Origin: DASSKA01 sp963839365
GTDB lineage: Bacteria; Actinomycetota; Actinomycetes; Propionibacteriales; Nocardioidaceae
Assembly: GCA_963839365.1 (NCBI GenBank)
Contig: CAWIUT010000007.1
Coordinates: 1 to 64,000 of the forward strand
Length of the DNA stretch: 64,000 nucleotides
Direction: 5' to 3'
Part shown: positions 42,396 through 49,995 of the stretch, piece by piece
How positions within the stretch are numbered: position 1 is the first letter of the stretch
How the letters are laid out: each line of letters begins with the position of its first letter
Notes under the pieces: generated by a model
The model's input: the letters and a program-made list of their open reading frames with translations, nothing else
Databases searched by the model: none
What the model was told of the DNA's origin: nothing
Made by a program: the position numbers and the translations under genes

Positions 42396-43157
42396 ATGTC
42401 CCGCACCGCACTCGTCACCGGACCGACTGCCGGCATCGGCCTGGAGTTCGCCCACCAGCTCGCGAGTCGCGGCTACGACCTGGTGCTCGTGGCGCGCGAC
42501 GAGGAGAGGCTCAACCAGGTGGCCGCCGACCTGGAGCAGAGGTACGGCGTCCGCACGGAGGTGCTGCCGGCCGACCTGACCGCCCGGGCCGACCTCGCCC
42601 GGGTGGAGGCTCGGCTCCGGGACGGGACCCCGCCGGTCGAGCTGCTGGTGAACAACGCCGGCTTCGGCCTCAAACGGCCGTTCCTCGACAACCCGGTCGA
42701 GGACGAGCAGGCGATGCTGGACGTGCTCGTGACGGCGGTGATGCGGCTGTCCCACGCCGCCCTGTCCGCCATGGCGGCCCGCGGCAGCGGGCAGATCGTC
42801 AACGTCTCCAGCGTGGCCGGGTTCCTGCCCCGGGGCACCTACAGCGCCGCCAAGGCGTACGTCACGACCTTCAGCCAGTGGGCGGACGCCAACTACCGGT
42901 CGAGCGGGGTCCGGGTGATGGCCCTGTGCCCCGGCTTCACCCACACCGAGTTCCACCAGCGGATGAACGTGCGGCGCCAGTCGGCACCGAGCTGGGGCTG
43001 GCTGCCGGCGGAGCGGGTGGTGCGCGAGGGGCTCGCGGACCTCGAGGCCGGCAAGCGGCTGTCCGTGCCGAGCCGGCGGTACAAGCTGGTGACCGCCCTG
43101 GCGCGGTACGTGCCCACCTCGGTGCTCATGCGGTTCCAGGGGATCGGCCGCCGCTGA
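42396..43157 (+). CDS. Short-chain dehydrogenase/reductase (SDR)
   Basis: This 253-residue SDR has the cofactor motif TGPTAGIG near residue 8, the NNAG motif in LLVNNAGFG, the catalytic serine in VNVSSVAG, and YxxxK in TYSAAKAYV. The C-terminal extension GKRLSVPSRRYKLVTALARYVPTSVLM is membrane-associating in character, as in SDRs of lipid or fatty-acid metabolism. It belongs to the family annotated as SDR/YqjQ-like oxidoreductases. The ATG at 42396 is chosen over one 12 bp upstream because it begins MSRTALVTGP directly before the dinucleotide fold. Substrate unknown. Confidence 0.9.
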   Translation: MSRTALVTGPTAGIGLEFAHQLASRGYDLVLVARDEERLNQVAADLEQRYGVRTEVLPADLTARADLARVEARLRDGTPPVELLVNNAGFGLKRPFLDNPVEDEQAMLDVLVTAVMRLSHAALSAMAARGSGQIVNVSSVAGFLPRGTYSAAKAYVTTFSQWADANYRSSGVRVMALCPGFTHTEFHQRMNVRRQSAPSWGWLPAERVVREGLADLEAGKRLSVPSRRYKLVTALARYVPTSVLMRFQGIGRR

Positions 43158-43174
43158 CCGTCATCGGCGAGGGC

Positions 43175-43804
43175 TCAGGAGACGAAGCCCTTCCCGCCCA
43201 GGAACGCCCGAACCGCATCGGCGACGAGCTGGACGGCGATCGCCGACAGGAGCAGCCCGGCGATCCGGGAGATGAGCACCACGCCGCTCTCGCGGATGAC
43301 CCGGAGGATCGGCACGGAGAACCGCATCGCCAGCCAGATGGCGACGTGGACACCGATCACGCCCAGCCCGACCGCAACGAACGCAGGCACCTGGTCCACC
43401 CTCCGGGAGAACACCATGGTGGCCACGATCGCGCCCGGGCCGGCAAGCAGCGGGGTGCCCAGCGGAACCAGCGCGACGTTCACGTCCGCGGCCGGCGAGG
43501 AGCCGGACTGCTCCTTGCCCGTCAGCAGCTCGAGGGCCACCAGCAGCAGCAGCAGCCCTCCCGCGGCCTCCAGGGACGGCAGCGAGATGCCGAGGTAGTC
43601 CAAGATCCGCTGCCCGAAGAACGCGAACGCCACGATGACCAGGAACGACACGGCGACCGCCTGCCAGGCGGCCCGCTTCATCGACGGCCTGGACCGTCCA
43701 CGGGTGAGCGCGAGGAAGAGCGGGATCGTGCCGATCGGGTCCATGATCACGAACAGCGTCACGAAGACCTCGGTCAGCAACGTCACGTCGACGATTCCGG
43801 CCAC
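43175..43804 (-). CDS. MarC family integral membrane protein
   Basis: This 209-residue protein has six membrane helices (starting LLTEVFVTLFVIMDPIGTIPLFLAL, the family signature including the MDPxGxxPxF motif, and continuing AVAVSFLVIVAFAFFG, LLLLLVALELL, GPGAIVATMVF, VAVGLGVIGVHVAIWLAM and the final helix). The MarC family (COG2095) is of unknown transport role. The GTG at 43804 precedes the hydrophobic core; upstream codons lack family resemblance. It is convergent with the SDR gene and lies 25 bp after the PHP gene. Confidence 0.9.
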   Translation of the reverse strand: MAGIVDVTLLTEVFVTLFVIMDPIGTIPLFLALTRGRSRPSMKRAAWQAVAVSFLVIVAFAFFGQRILDYLGISLPSLEAAGGLLLLLVALELLTGKEQSGSSPAADVNVALVPLGTPLLAGPGAIVATMVFSRRVDQVPAFVAVGLGVIGVHVAIWLAMRFSVPILRVIRESGVVLISRIAGLLLSAIAVQLVADAVRAFLGGKGFVS

Positions 43805-43829
43805 GACGCCGCAGTATGCCCTATGCCCG

Positions 43830-44711
43830 TCAGTCGCCGACGACCACCGGCGCCTGTCGCCCGGACCTGTCGGCGGCCTCCCGCGCCAGCGCGATGAGTC
43901 GGGCGTACTCGACGTCCTCCGTGGTGTTGCAGCCGAGCTCGTGGTCCAGCTTGCCCTCACCGTGGTAGTCGCTGGACCCGGTCACCACCAGTCCCAGCTT
44001 GCGCGCGATGGAGCGGAGCTCCACGCGGGTGCGGCGATCATGCTCCTGATGGTCGACCTCGACGCCGACCAGCCCGGCCTCGGCGAGCCGGGCCAGCGCA
44101 TCCGGGTCCAAGGCGTCGTGCCGGTGGCGTGCCGCCCACGGATGGGCAAGCACCGCCACGCCCCCGGCGGCGGAGACGGTGCCGATCATCTCCACGAGGT
44201 CCGCGGCGTAGCGATCCACGTAGGCGGGCCCCCCGGTGCCGAGCAGCGTGGCGAACGCCTCCCTGCGGTTGCCCACGACGTGCTTGTCCACGAGCGCGTC
44301 GGCGACGTGGGGCCGTCCCAGCGCGACCGCGCCGGCGGCGGCGCGTCGTACGTCGTCGGCGTCGATGTCGATGCCCAGACCGCGCAGCTTGGCCAGGGTG
44401 GCCGGCAGCCGGGAACGCCGGCCGTCGAGGATGCGGTCCAGCTCCTCCACCAGCGGGGGGTAGGTCGGGTCGGGGAGGTAGGCCAGCAGGTGCACGCCTT
44501 GGCCCCCGAAACGACAGCTCACCTCGATGCCGGGCACCAGGGTGGTCCCGACGCCCCGCGCCGCGGCGGCGGCCTCCTGCCAGCCCTCGGTGGTGTCGTG
44601 GTCGGTCAGACCCAGCACGTCGATACCGCGGGCGTGGGCGCGCGCGACCAGCTCCGCGGGCGAGGTGGTCCCGTCGGACCGGTCGGAGTGTGCGTGCAGG
44701 TCGATGCGCAT
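43830..44711 (-). CDS. PHP-domain phosphoesterase (YciV-like)
   Basis: This 293-residue protein has a PHP metal site: RIDLHAHSDRSDGTT at the start, LTDHDTTEG, PGIEVSCRF, VLAHPWAAR and SSDYHGEGK. The layout matches the RnaAM/YciV-type phosphoesterase family, which removes 3'-5' nucleotides from 3',5'-bisphosphates or short RNAs. The ATG at 44711 begins the metal motif and lies 5 bp after the stop of the DUF6758 gene, so the two are co-transcribed. The downstream MarC gene may be read from the same transcript. Confidence 0.9.
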   Translation of the reverse strand: MRIDLHAHSDRSDGTTSPAELVARAHARGIDVLGLTDHDTTEGWQEAAAAARGVGTTLVPGIEVSCRFGGQGVHLLAYLPDPTYPPLVEELDRILDGRRSRLPATLAKLRGLGIDIDADDVRRAAAGAVALGRPHVADALVDKHVVGNRREAFATLLGTGGPAYVDRYAADLVEMIGTVSAAGGVAVLAHPWAARHRHDALDPDALARLAEAGLVGVEVDHQEHDRRTRVELRSIARKLGLVVTGSSDYHGEGKLDHELGCNTTEDVEYARLIALAREAADRSGRQAPVVVGD

Positions 44712-44716
44712 CGGGC

Positions 44717-45352
44717 TCACCATGCCGGCGGGCTGCCCCCGAACGGCAGGTCCACCAGCTCGGGTCCGAGGTCGCCGAGCTCGATCAGGATCCACTCGTC
44801 GCTGAGCAGCAGCGCCGCGGACGCCGGGCGCAGCACCAGCCACAGCCAGCGGCCGTGCGCCTCCCCCGCGAACACCGAACGGTCGAACGACGCGTCGCTG
44901 GCCGAGGTGGAGACCACCCACAGCGGGACCGGGTGCCCGTCGATGCGCACCTTCGCCTGGGGCGGCCCGTCACCGATCTCGGCTCCCGGGTCGGTGCGGT
45001 GCACGCCGGCGCAGCGGGCGCCGAGGCCGGTGCCGGGCTCCTCGGTGACCACGCAGATCTCGACCATCCCGTCGGGGTCGCTGGGGCCGGCCGCACAGAC
45101 CACCGTGGCCCGGGCGTTGCCGCCCGTCTGCGCCACGCATCCGTAGCCGGTGATCGACCAGCCCGGGGCGAGCGGCCACGGCAGGTAGGTCGGGATGGTG
45201 CGGCTGCGTTGCAGGTGGTCCACGAAGCTGTCGTAGTCGGCCTTCGCGGGTCGCCACAGCGGCACGATCGCGCCGTGGGTCTGGCAGCGCCATGCCTGCC
45301 CGCTGCCGGTGACCGGGGCGGAGCAGCGTGGACAGCCTGCGGCGAGTGCCAT
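44717..45352 (-). CDS. DUF6758 family protein with N-terminal zinc ribbon
   Basis: This 211-residue cytosolic protein begins with a zinc-ribbon-like CPRCSAPVTGSGQAWRCQTHG and continues with an alpha/beta domain (SFVDHLQRSRTIPTYLPWPLAPGWSITGYGCV). The pattern matches actinobacterial DUF6758 proteins beside PHP phosphoesterase genes. It has no catalytic motif I can name. It is divergent to the NUDIX gene at 45396, with a 43-bp shared promoter region, and co-transcribed with the PHP gene. Function unknown. Confidence 0.8.
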   Translation of the reverse strand: MALAAGCPRCSAPVTGSGQAWRCQTHGAIVPLWRPAKADYDSFVDHLQRSRTIPTYLPWPLAPGWSITGYGCVAQTGGNARATVVCAAGPSDPDGMVEICVVTEEPGTGLGARCAGVHRTDPGAEIGDGPPQAKVRIDGHPVPLWVVSTSASDASFDRSVFAGEAHGRWLWLVLRPASAALLLSDEWILIELGDLGPELVDLPFGGSPPAW

Positions 45353-45395
45353 TGCCTCAGTCTTGCCCTGATCCCGGTCTCGTCAAGCATCCCGT

Positions 45396-45827
45396 ATGGT
45401 GCGGATGGTGCAGGCCAGGATCGACTGCGTGGGCGGCATCGTCACCGACGACTCCGGCCGGCTGCTCCTGGTGCGTCGCGGTCACGAACCTTCCCGGGGG
45501 CTGTGGTCGGTGCCCGGTGGTCGCGTCGAAGCCGGGGAGGACGACGCGGCCGCAGTCCGACGCGAGCTGAGAGAGGAGACGGCACTCGAGGTCGTCGTCG
45601 GCGAGCCGACCGGCGAGGTGGAGCGCCCGGCGCCTGGCGGCGCCGTCTTCGTGATCCGCGACTACCTCTGCCGACCGGCCCACGACGCGCACCCCACCGA
45701 GGTCGTCGCAGGGGACGACGCCGACGAGGTTGGCTGGTTCACCCCGGCCCAGGTGCTGGCGCTCGACTGCACTCCGGGCCTCGTGGACGCGCTGGTGGAG
45801 TGGCGCGTGCTGCCCCCACGGCCGTAG
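45396..45827 (+). CDS. NUDIX hydrolase (ADP-ribose/MutT-type)
   Basis: This 143-residue NUDIX protein has the box GGRVEAGEDDAAAVRRELREETALEV, giving G...E...REL.EE with the expected metal ligands; the usual final glycine is Ala. The N-terminus opens with MVRMVQARIDCVGGIVTDDSG. A second ATG (45405) is an alternative start. Substrate unknown; these proteins clean oxidised or ADP-ribose-type nucleotides. It lies 121 bp before the cytochrome b operon, in the same direction, but the DosR-like boxes in between make separate transcription likely. Confidence 0.88.
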   Translation: MVRMVQARIDCVGGIVTDDSGRLLLVRRGHEPSRGLWSVPGGRVEAGEDDAAAVRRELREETALEVVVGEPTGEVERPAPGGAVFVIRDYLCRPAHDAHPTEVVAGDDADEVGWFTPAQVLALDCTPGLVDALVEWRVLPPRP

Positions 45828-45853
45828 GCCGGGCACCAGATCGATCCGGTTCA

Positions 45854-45885
45854 GGGACCTAAGTCCCTTTCGGGACCCCGGTTCC
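45854..45885 (+). promoter_or_regulatory. Two DosR/DevR-like boxes before the cytochrome b operon
   Basis: GGGACCTAAGTCCC (45854-45867) is a near-perfect palindrome matching the DosR/DevR box core GGGACT-WW-AGTCCC except for one position. After a 4-bp TTTC comes a second, weaker copy GGGACCCCGGTTCC (45872-45885). Tandem boxes upstream of hypoxia genes are normal for DosR-type regulators. The first gene begins 63 bp downstream. Confidence 0.7.
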
Positions 45886-45948
45886 TGCCTTCACCATCAT
45901 TTGTGGCAGACGCCACAGGGGCGCCGGCCACAGTCGAGGAAGGTGGCC

Positions 45949-46146
45949 ATGGTCCCGTCGACCACCGCCGTAGCGTCAGCCGCGGCCAGCAGTCCCAGCG
46001 GCTCCTACATCCACTGGGGTGTCATCAACATCAGCGTCACGAACCTGGCGATCATCGGCGCGATGCTGCTGGTCTTCGTGCTGGCGCTCGTGCTCCCCTT
46101 CCCCCACGGAGGGCACGACGACCGGACCGACCGGAGCGACCGATGA
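45949..46146 (+). CDS. Small single-pass membrane subunit of the cytochrome b operon
   Basis: This 65-residue protein has a Ser/Ala-rich N-terminus (MVPSTTAVASAAASSPSG), one membrane helix (VTNLAIIGAMLLVFVLALVLPFP), and a short His/Asp/Arg-rich cytoplasmic tail (HGGHDDRTDRSDR). It overlaps the cytochrome b start by 4 bp (ATGA) and so is translated with it. The ATG follows GAGGAAGG. It has no known family and is most likely a structural subunit of the cytochrome complex. Confidence 0.75.
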   Translation: MVPSTTAVASAAASSPSGSYIHWGVINISVTNLAIIGAMLLVFVLALVLPFPHGGHDDRTDRSDR

Positions 46147-46778
46147 GCGCCGAGGTCCACGCCGAGAGCTCGCGCGGCCGCGCGAACTGGACCACCTGGT
46201 TGGCCGACCGGGTCCGGCGCACCGTGCCTCCGGGCCAGGCGCTCCCCGACCGGCAGCCGGCCTACGTCGCCTCCTGGATCTACGTGTTCGGGGTGACCAC
46301 GATCGCCGCCCTGCTCGTCGTACTGCTCTCAGGCGCCTGGCTCGCCATCGGTGGGGCAGCCTGGTGGCACGTCTCCAACCTGGGCCGGTTCGTCAACTCC
46401 CTGCACCTGTGGAGCGTCGAGCTGTTCTTCGTGTTCATGGTGCTGCACCTGTGGGGCCAGTTCTGGATGGCCTCCTGGCGCGGTCACCGGACGCTGACCT
46501 GGGTCACCGGGGTGATCGCCTTCCTGGCCTCCATCGGGACCGCGTTCACCGGCTACCTCTCCCAGTCGAACTTCGACTCGCAGTGGATCAGCACCCAGGC
46601 CAAGGACGGTCTGAACGCGGTGGCGGCCGGGGCGTGGTTCAACGTCTTGAACCCGGGGCAGATGCTGCTCTGGCACGTGGTTCTGCTGCCGCTCGCCGTC
46701 GGAGTGATCGTGGTCGCGCACGTGATCCTCGTGCGCCGGCACGGCGTGGTTCCTCCGATCGGCGCGGAGGAGGAGTGA
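46143..46778 (+). CDS. Cytochrome b N-terminal domain protein (bc1/b6-like)
   Basis: This 211-residue integral membrane protein resembles the N-terminal half of cytochrome b. Four membrane helices are visible (IYVFGVTTIAALLVVLLSGAWLA, WSVELFFVFMVLHLWGQFW, TWVTGVIAFLASIGTAFTGYL, and LLWHVVLLPLAVGVIVVAHVILV). Two pairs of candidate heme-ligand histidines are present on helices 2 and 4: LHLWSV with VLHLWG, and LLWHVV with VAHVIL, each pair spaced 13-14 residues. The Qo-side signature of full-length cytochrome b (PEWY, normally in the C-terminal half) is not expected here. No Rieske or cytochrome c gene is nearby. The DosR-like boxes upstream suggest induction by low oxygen. Confidence 0.85.
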   Translation: MSAEVHAESSRGRANWTTWLADRVRRTVPPGQALPDRQPAYVASWIYVFGVTTIAALLVVLLSGAWLAIGGAAWWHVSNLGRFVNSLHLWSVELFFVFMVLHLWGQFWMASWRGHRTLTWVTGVIAFLASIGTAFTGYLSQSNFDSQWISTQAKDGLNAVAAGAWFNVLNPGQMLLWHVVLLPLAVGVIVVAHVILVRRHGVVPPIGAEEE

Positions 46779-46779
46779 G

Positions 46780-47742
46780 ATGACCGCCACCACAGCCCTC
46801 CCGCGGCAGCGGGGCAGGACCCGGGGCTCACTGGAGTTCCCGACCCGGCCCTACGACCTGGTCAAGGAGTTCGTGATCGCCTTCGTCGTGATCGCCCTGC
46901 TCACCGTCGGCCTCGCCGCCGCGTTCTCCTCACCCGACGAGCGCGCGATCACCATGCGCAGCTGGGCGCAGGCGGCACCGGCCGACGTGGTTGCCACCGC
47001 CACCGGTGAGCTTGCGGGGACCACCGCCAGCGCGACCTACGGACCGCCGTACAACAACAACGCCCCAGGCCAGACCCTCGTCGGCATCCCGCTGCAGCGT
47101 TGGGGAGGGGTTCGGCTCCCGGTGAACTCGGCGAACCTGGTCCTGCAGCCGCTCCGCGACGTGGCGGCGACCCGGCCGCTGCGCGCCGCGCTGGCGCTGT
47201 GGCGCGCCGCCTCACCGGGCGTGCGGCACGGCTGGGCCACCGCGTACGCCGACGCGCTCGCCAAGGCACCCGGGGGGAACCCGGCCAAGGTCGCGCCAGG
47301 GCACTACGGCCCGGTGCCCCTGCTCGCCGCCGCCTTCGTGGCGCTCGCACGGTCCGGCGGGCTGGAGGGACAGCTCACCTCCTCCGGCAACTTCTACGGC
47401 GGCGACCAGACCCGGTCACTGCTGCTGCTCTCCGACGGCGCCTACCTGGAGGACCAGGCCCGGGCCCGGCAGCTGGGTGGTGACCAGTGGGGCATGATGA
47501 ACGAGACCGGCAACTACCCCGGCCAGCCGTGGATGTGGTTGTACACGTTCTGGTACCAGGTCCCGCCGTTCTCCACCTCGGACAACGCCGACGCGCTGGT
47601 GTGGGGCCTGATGATGGTGCTCACCCTGCTGCTGATGTTCCTGCCGCTGATTCCCGGGTTGCGAGACATCCCGCGCTGGATCCCGGTGCACCGGCTCATC
47701 TGGCGCAGGTACTACCGGGAGCAGGCCGGCGCCCGGGAATGA
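46780..47742 (+). CDS. Membrane protein, third gene of the cytochrome b operon
   Basis: This 320-residue protein has one membrane helix near residues 28-50 (EFVIAFVVIALLTVGLAAAF), a domain of about 200 residues outside the membrane (TYGPPYNNNAPGQTLVGIPLQ ... TGNYPGQPWMWLYTFWYQVPPF) and a second helix near residues 272-295 (ALVWGLMMVLTLLLMFLPLIPGL) followed by a basic cytoplasmic tail. The C-terminal end DIPRWIPVHRLIWRRYYRE recalls the end of cytochrome b subunits in related actinobacterial operons. There is no CxxCH heme c site. It starts 1 bp after the cytochrome b stop, so the two probably form a complex. Function unknown. Confidence 0.75.
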   Translation: MTATTALPRQRGRTRGSLEFPTRPYDLVKEFVIAFVVIALLTVGLAAAFSSPDERAITMRSWAQAAPADVVATATGELAGTTASATYGPPYNNNAPGQTLVGIPLQRWGGVRLPVNSANLVLQPLRDVAATRPLRAALALWRAASPGVRHGWATAYADALAKAPGGNPAKVAPGHYGPVPLLAAAFVALARSGGLEGQLTSSGNFYGGDQTRSLLLLSDGAYLEDQARARQLGGDQWGMMNETGNYPGQPWMWLYTFWYQVPPFSTSDNADALVWGLMMVLTLLLMFLPLIPGLRDIPRWIPVHRLIWRRYYREQAGARE

Positions 47743-47745
47743 GTG

Positions 47746-48315
47746 TCAGCCGTTCCAGCGCAGCACCACCGGGGTCTCCCGCTCGTAGCCGAGCGTGCTG
47801 ACCGTCGCGGTGTCCAGGCGGAAGAAGCGGCCATCGGTGGCTGGCTGCCCGATCCACCGGGCAGCCAGCGCGCGCAGCGCGTGTCCGTGCCCGAACAGCA
47901 GCACCCGGCCGCCGTGCCCGCGGACCTTCTCCACCACCCGGTCCAGCCGGCTTCCGAGCTGCGCGACGCTCTCCCCGCCCGGACAGCCGTGGGTCCACAC
48001 CGTCCAACCCGGCACGCGCTGCCGGATCTCGTCGGTCGTCTGCCCTTCGTAGTCGCCGTAGTCCCACTCGACGAGGTCCGGCTCGTCGTGCGCCCCGGGG
48101 AACCCCGCCAGCTCGGCGGTACGACGGGCCCGCTGCCGCGGGCTGGTGAGCACCAGCCCGAACGGCTCACCGGCGAGCCGCCCGGCCACACTCGTGGCGA
48201 CTGCCACCCCGTCCTCGGTCAGCGGGACGTCGGTGACCGAGGTGTGCCGGCCGTCGCGGCTCCACTCGGTCTCGCCGTGCCGGACCAGCCACACCTCGAC
48301 CGCGCTCGCCCCCAC
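47746..48315 (-). CDS. Histidine phosphatase (phosphoglycerate mutase-like)
   Basis: This 189-residue enzyme has the phospho-histidine motif VWLVRHGETEWS near residue 10 and the second catalytic histidine in LLFGHGHALRALAARW near residue 145. It is a member of the histidine phosphatase superfamily, acting on phosphorylated sugars or metabolites; the substrate is not predictable. It starts 4 bp after the MaoC gene stop and may be co-transcribed with it. It is convergent with the cytochrome b operon, separated by only 3 bp. Confidence 0.92.
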   Translation of the reverse strand: MGASAVEVWLVRHGETEWSRDGRHTSVTDVPLTEDGVAVATSVAGRLAGEPFGLVLTSPRQRARRTAELAGFPGAHDEPDLVEWDYGDYEGQTTDEIRQRVPGWTVWTHGCPGGESVAQLGSRLDRVVEKVRGHGGRVLLFGHGHALRALAARWIGQPATDGRFFRLDTATVSTLGYERETPVVLRWNG

Positions 48316-48319
48316 CCGT

Positions 48320-48829
48320 TCAGTCCTTCTCGACCAGCGTGGGCCGGCCGGGCTGCTCGCCGCCCCGGGCGTCGAGGTAGCTCTGCTTGGGCACCATCAC
48401 CTTGCGTCGGAACACGCACACCAAGGTGCCGTCCTGGTTGTAGCCCTTGGTCTCCACGTGCACGACGCCGCGGTCGTCCTTGGACTTCGACTCGCGCTTG
48501 TCCAGCACGGTGCTCTCGGCATAGATGGTGTCCCCGTGGAACGTCGGCGCCACGTGCCGCAGCGACTCGATCTCCAGGTTCGCGATCGCCTTCCCGGAGA
48601 TGTCCGGGACGCTCATGCCCAGCACCAACGAGTAGACGTAGTTGCCGACCACCACGTTCTTGCCGAACTGGGTGGTCTGTTCCGCGTAGTGCGCGTCCAG
48701 GTGCAGCGGGTGGTGGTTCATGGTGATCAGGCAGAACAGGTGGTCGTCCGCCTCGGTCACCGTCTTGCCCGGCCAGTGCTTGTACGTCGCCCCGACCTCG
48801 AACTCCTCGTAGGTCCGTCCGAACTGCAT
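48320..48829 (-). CDS. MaoC-family hydratase (mesaconyl/enoyl-CoA hydratase-like)
   Basis: This 169-residue single hotdog-fold protein has the MaoC hydratase pattern YKHWPGKTVTEADDHLFCLITMNHHPLHLDAHYAEQT, with the catalytic Asp/His in the NHHPLHLD segment, and SVPDISGKAIANLEIESLRHVAP. The single-domain form next to an HpcH lyase and acyl-CoA dehydrogenase suggests hydration of mesaconyl-CoA or a related unsaturated CoA ester. In the ethylmalonyl-CoA pathway this makes beta-methylmalyl-CoA; itaconyl-CoA in the citramalyl route is the alternative. It is separated from the other two enzymes by sulfotransferase and glycosyltransferase genes. Confidence 0.85.
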   Translation of the reverse strand: MQFGRTYEEFEVGATYKHWPGKTVTEADDHLFCLITMNHHPLHLDAHYAEQTTQFGKNVVVGNYVYSLVLGMSVPDISGKAIANLEIESLRHVAPTFHGDTIYAESTVLDKRESKSKDDRGVVHVETKGYNQDGTLVCVFRRKVMVPKQSYLDARGGEQPGRPTLVEKD

Positions 48830-48939
48830 CCGCTGCTCCTCTGTCCGACTGTGGTCTGCTGTGGCTCTGCCGATCGCGGTCATGCCCATCGTGCCGAAAC
48901 CGGACGCCGTGCGGCAGTGCCGGAGCAGCGTGGGCTTGC

Positions 48940-49995
48940 TCACTCCCAGACGGTCGGGATGCCGTGTCCCACGGATGAGCCGATCACCTGCCTGGCTCCG
49001 GTGGGCCACAGCTGCAGCACCACCAGGAACTCGTGCTCGGCGCCGGGAGTGCGCCGCATCGGCTCCAGGAACAGGTGCGCGAACGGCCGGTCCTCCTCGG
49101 CGGAGGCACCGACCTGTGCGATGCGTGCCTCGATGGCGGACCGGTCCTGCTCGCTGACGTACTGGTACATGACGCTGTGCCACAGCACGGTCAGCGTGCC
49201 GGGGACCGGTTCGAGCTGTTCGACGAACGCTCGGGCGTCGGTGGGCCGTACCTCCGCCGGGCACTGCTCCGCTACCTGGAACCCGGCCCGTAGCCGGGCG
49301 AGCCGGGCGGCCTGGTCGGGCCACACGTAGGCGGTGAGCACCAGCCTGCCCTCGTCGCTGGTCACGTCCACCGGCTTCACGTCGCTGCCGAGGCGTTCGA
49401 CGATCCGCAGCCGTGGCCACGGCGTCAGCGCGCGCCCCCGCCAGGCGCCGTCCAGCACCAGCGGGCTGCTCGGGTCGCCCCACATGCGGCCACGTTCGTC
49501 GGTGTAGGCGAACCGGTCCGCCCGCAGGTTCAGACCGGCGGAGGAGCCGATCTCCATCAGCCGCACCGGCAGCCGGGCCGGCGCCGGGACGTGCAGCAGC
49601 CCGCCGTACAACGCTCCGGCGCGGCCCACCTCGTTGGTCTGCGGGGGCCGGTCCAGCCACTCGCGCACCTGTTCCGGCGCCCCGCGCAGCAGGGACTCGA
49701 ACGCGCGCCAGCCCTTCTCCGGCTCCCAGCTGCCTCCCACGCTCGGGTAGTACGACGCGAGCTCGCCGGCCCGTCCCTCCAGCACGAGACGGTGCACGCT
49801 GCCGGCGAGCCGGAGCGCCAGCGCGGACGGGCCCGGGTCGCTCTCGTGACCGGCCAGCACCGCAGCGGTGACGCCGCGGGCCTCGATGTCCCGGGAGCAT
49901 CGGCCGAGGAGGTCGCCGTACATCGGCGAGCCGAGCTGCAGGCACGCCTCCGCCTGGCGCCGGAAGTGGCTCACCAACCGGTTGACCTCAGCCAT
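48940..49995 (-). CDS. DUF2332 family protein
   Basis: This 351-residue cytosolic protein matches DUF2332: HFRRQAEACLQLGSPMYGDLLGRCSRDIEARG near the N-terminus, LPVRLMEIGSSAGLNLRADRFAY at about residues 147-169, and VLWHSVMYQYVSEQDRSAIEARI in the C-terminal third. The GSSAGLNL sequence resembles an S-adenosylmethionine-binding loop, so a methyltransferase-like role is possible but not shown. It overlaps the glycosyltransferase gene by 8 bp and lies 111 bp upstream of the MaoC gene. Function unknown. Confidence 0.85.
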   Translation of the reverse strand: MAEVNRLVSHFRRQAEACLQLGSPMYGDLLGRCSRDIEARGVTAAVLAGHESDPGPSALALRLAGSVHRLVLEGRAGELASYYPSVGGSWEPEKGWRAFESLLRGAPEQVREWLDRPPQTNEVGRAGALYGGLLHVPAPARLPVRLMEIGSSAGLNLRADRFAYTDERGRMWGDPSSPLVLDGAWRGRALTPWPRLRIVERLGSDVKPVDVTSDEGRLVLTAYVWPDQAARLARLRAGFQVAEQCPAEVRPTDARAFVEQLEPVPGTLTVLWHSVMYQYVSEQDRSAIEARIAQVGASAEEDRPFAHLFLEPMRRTPGAEHEFLVVLQLWPTGARQVIGSSVGHGIPTVWE

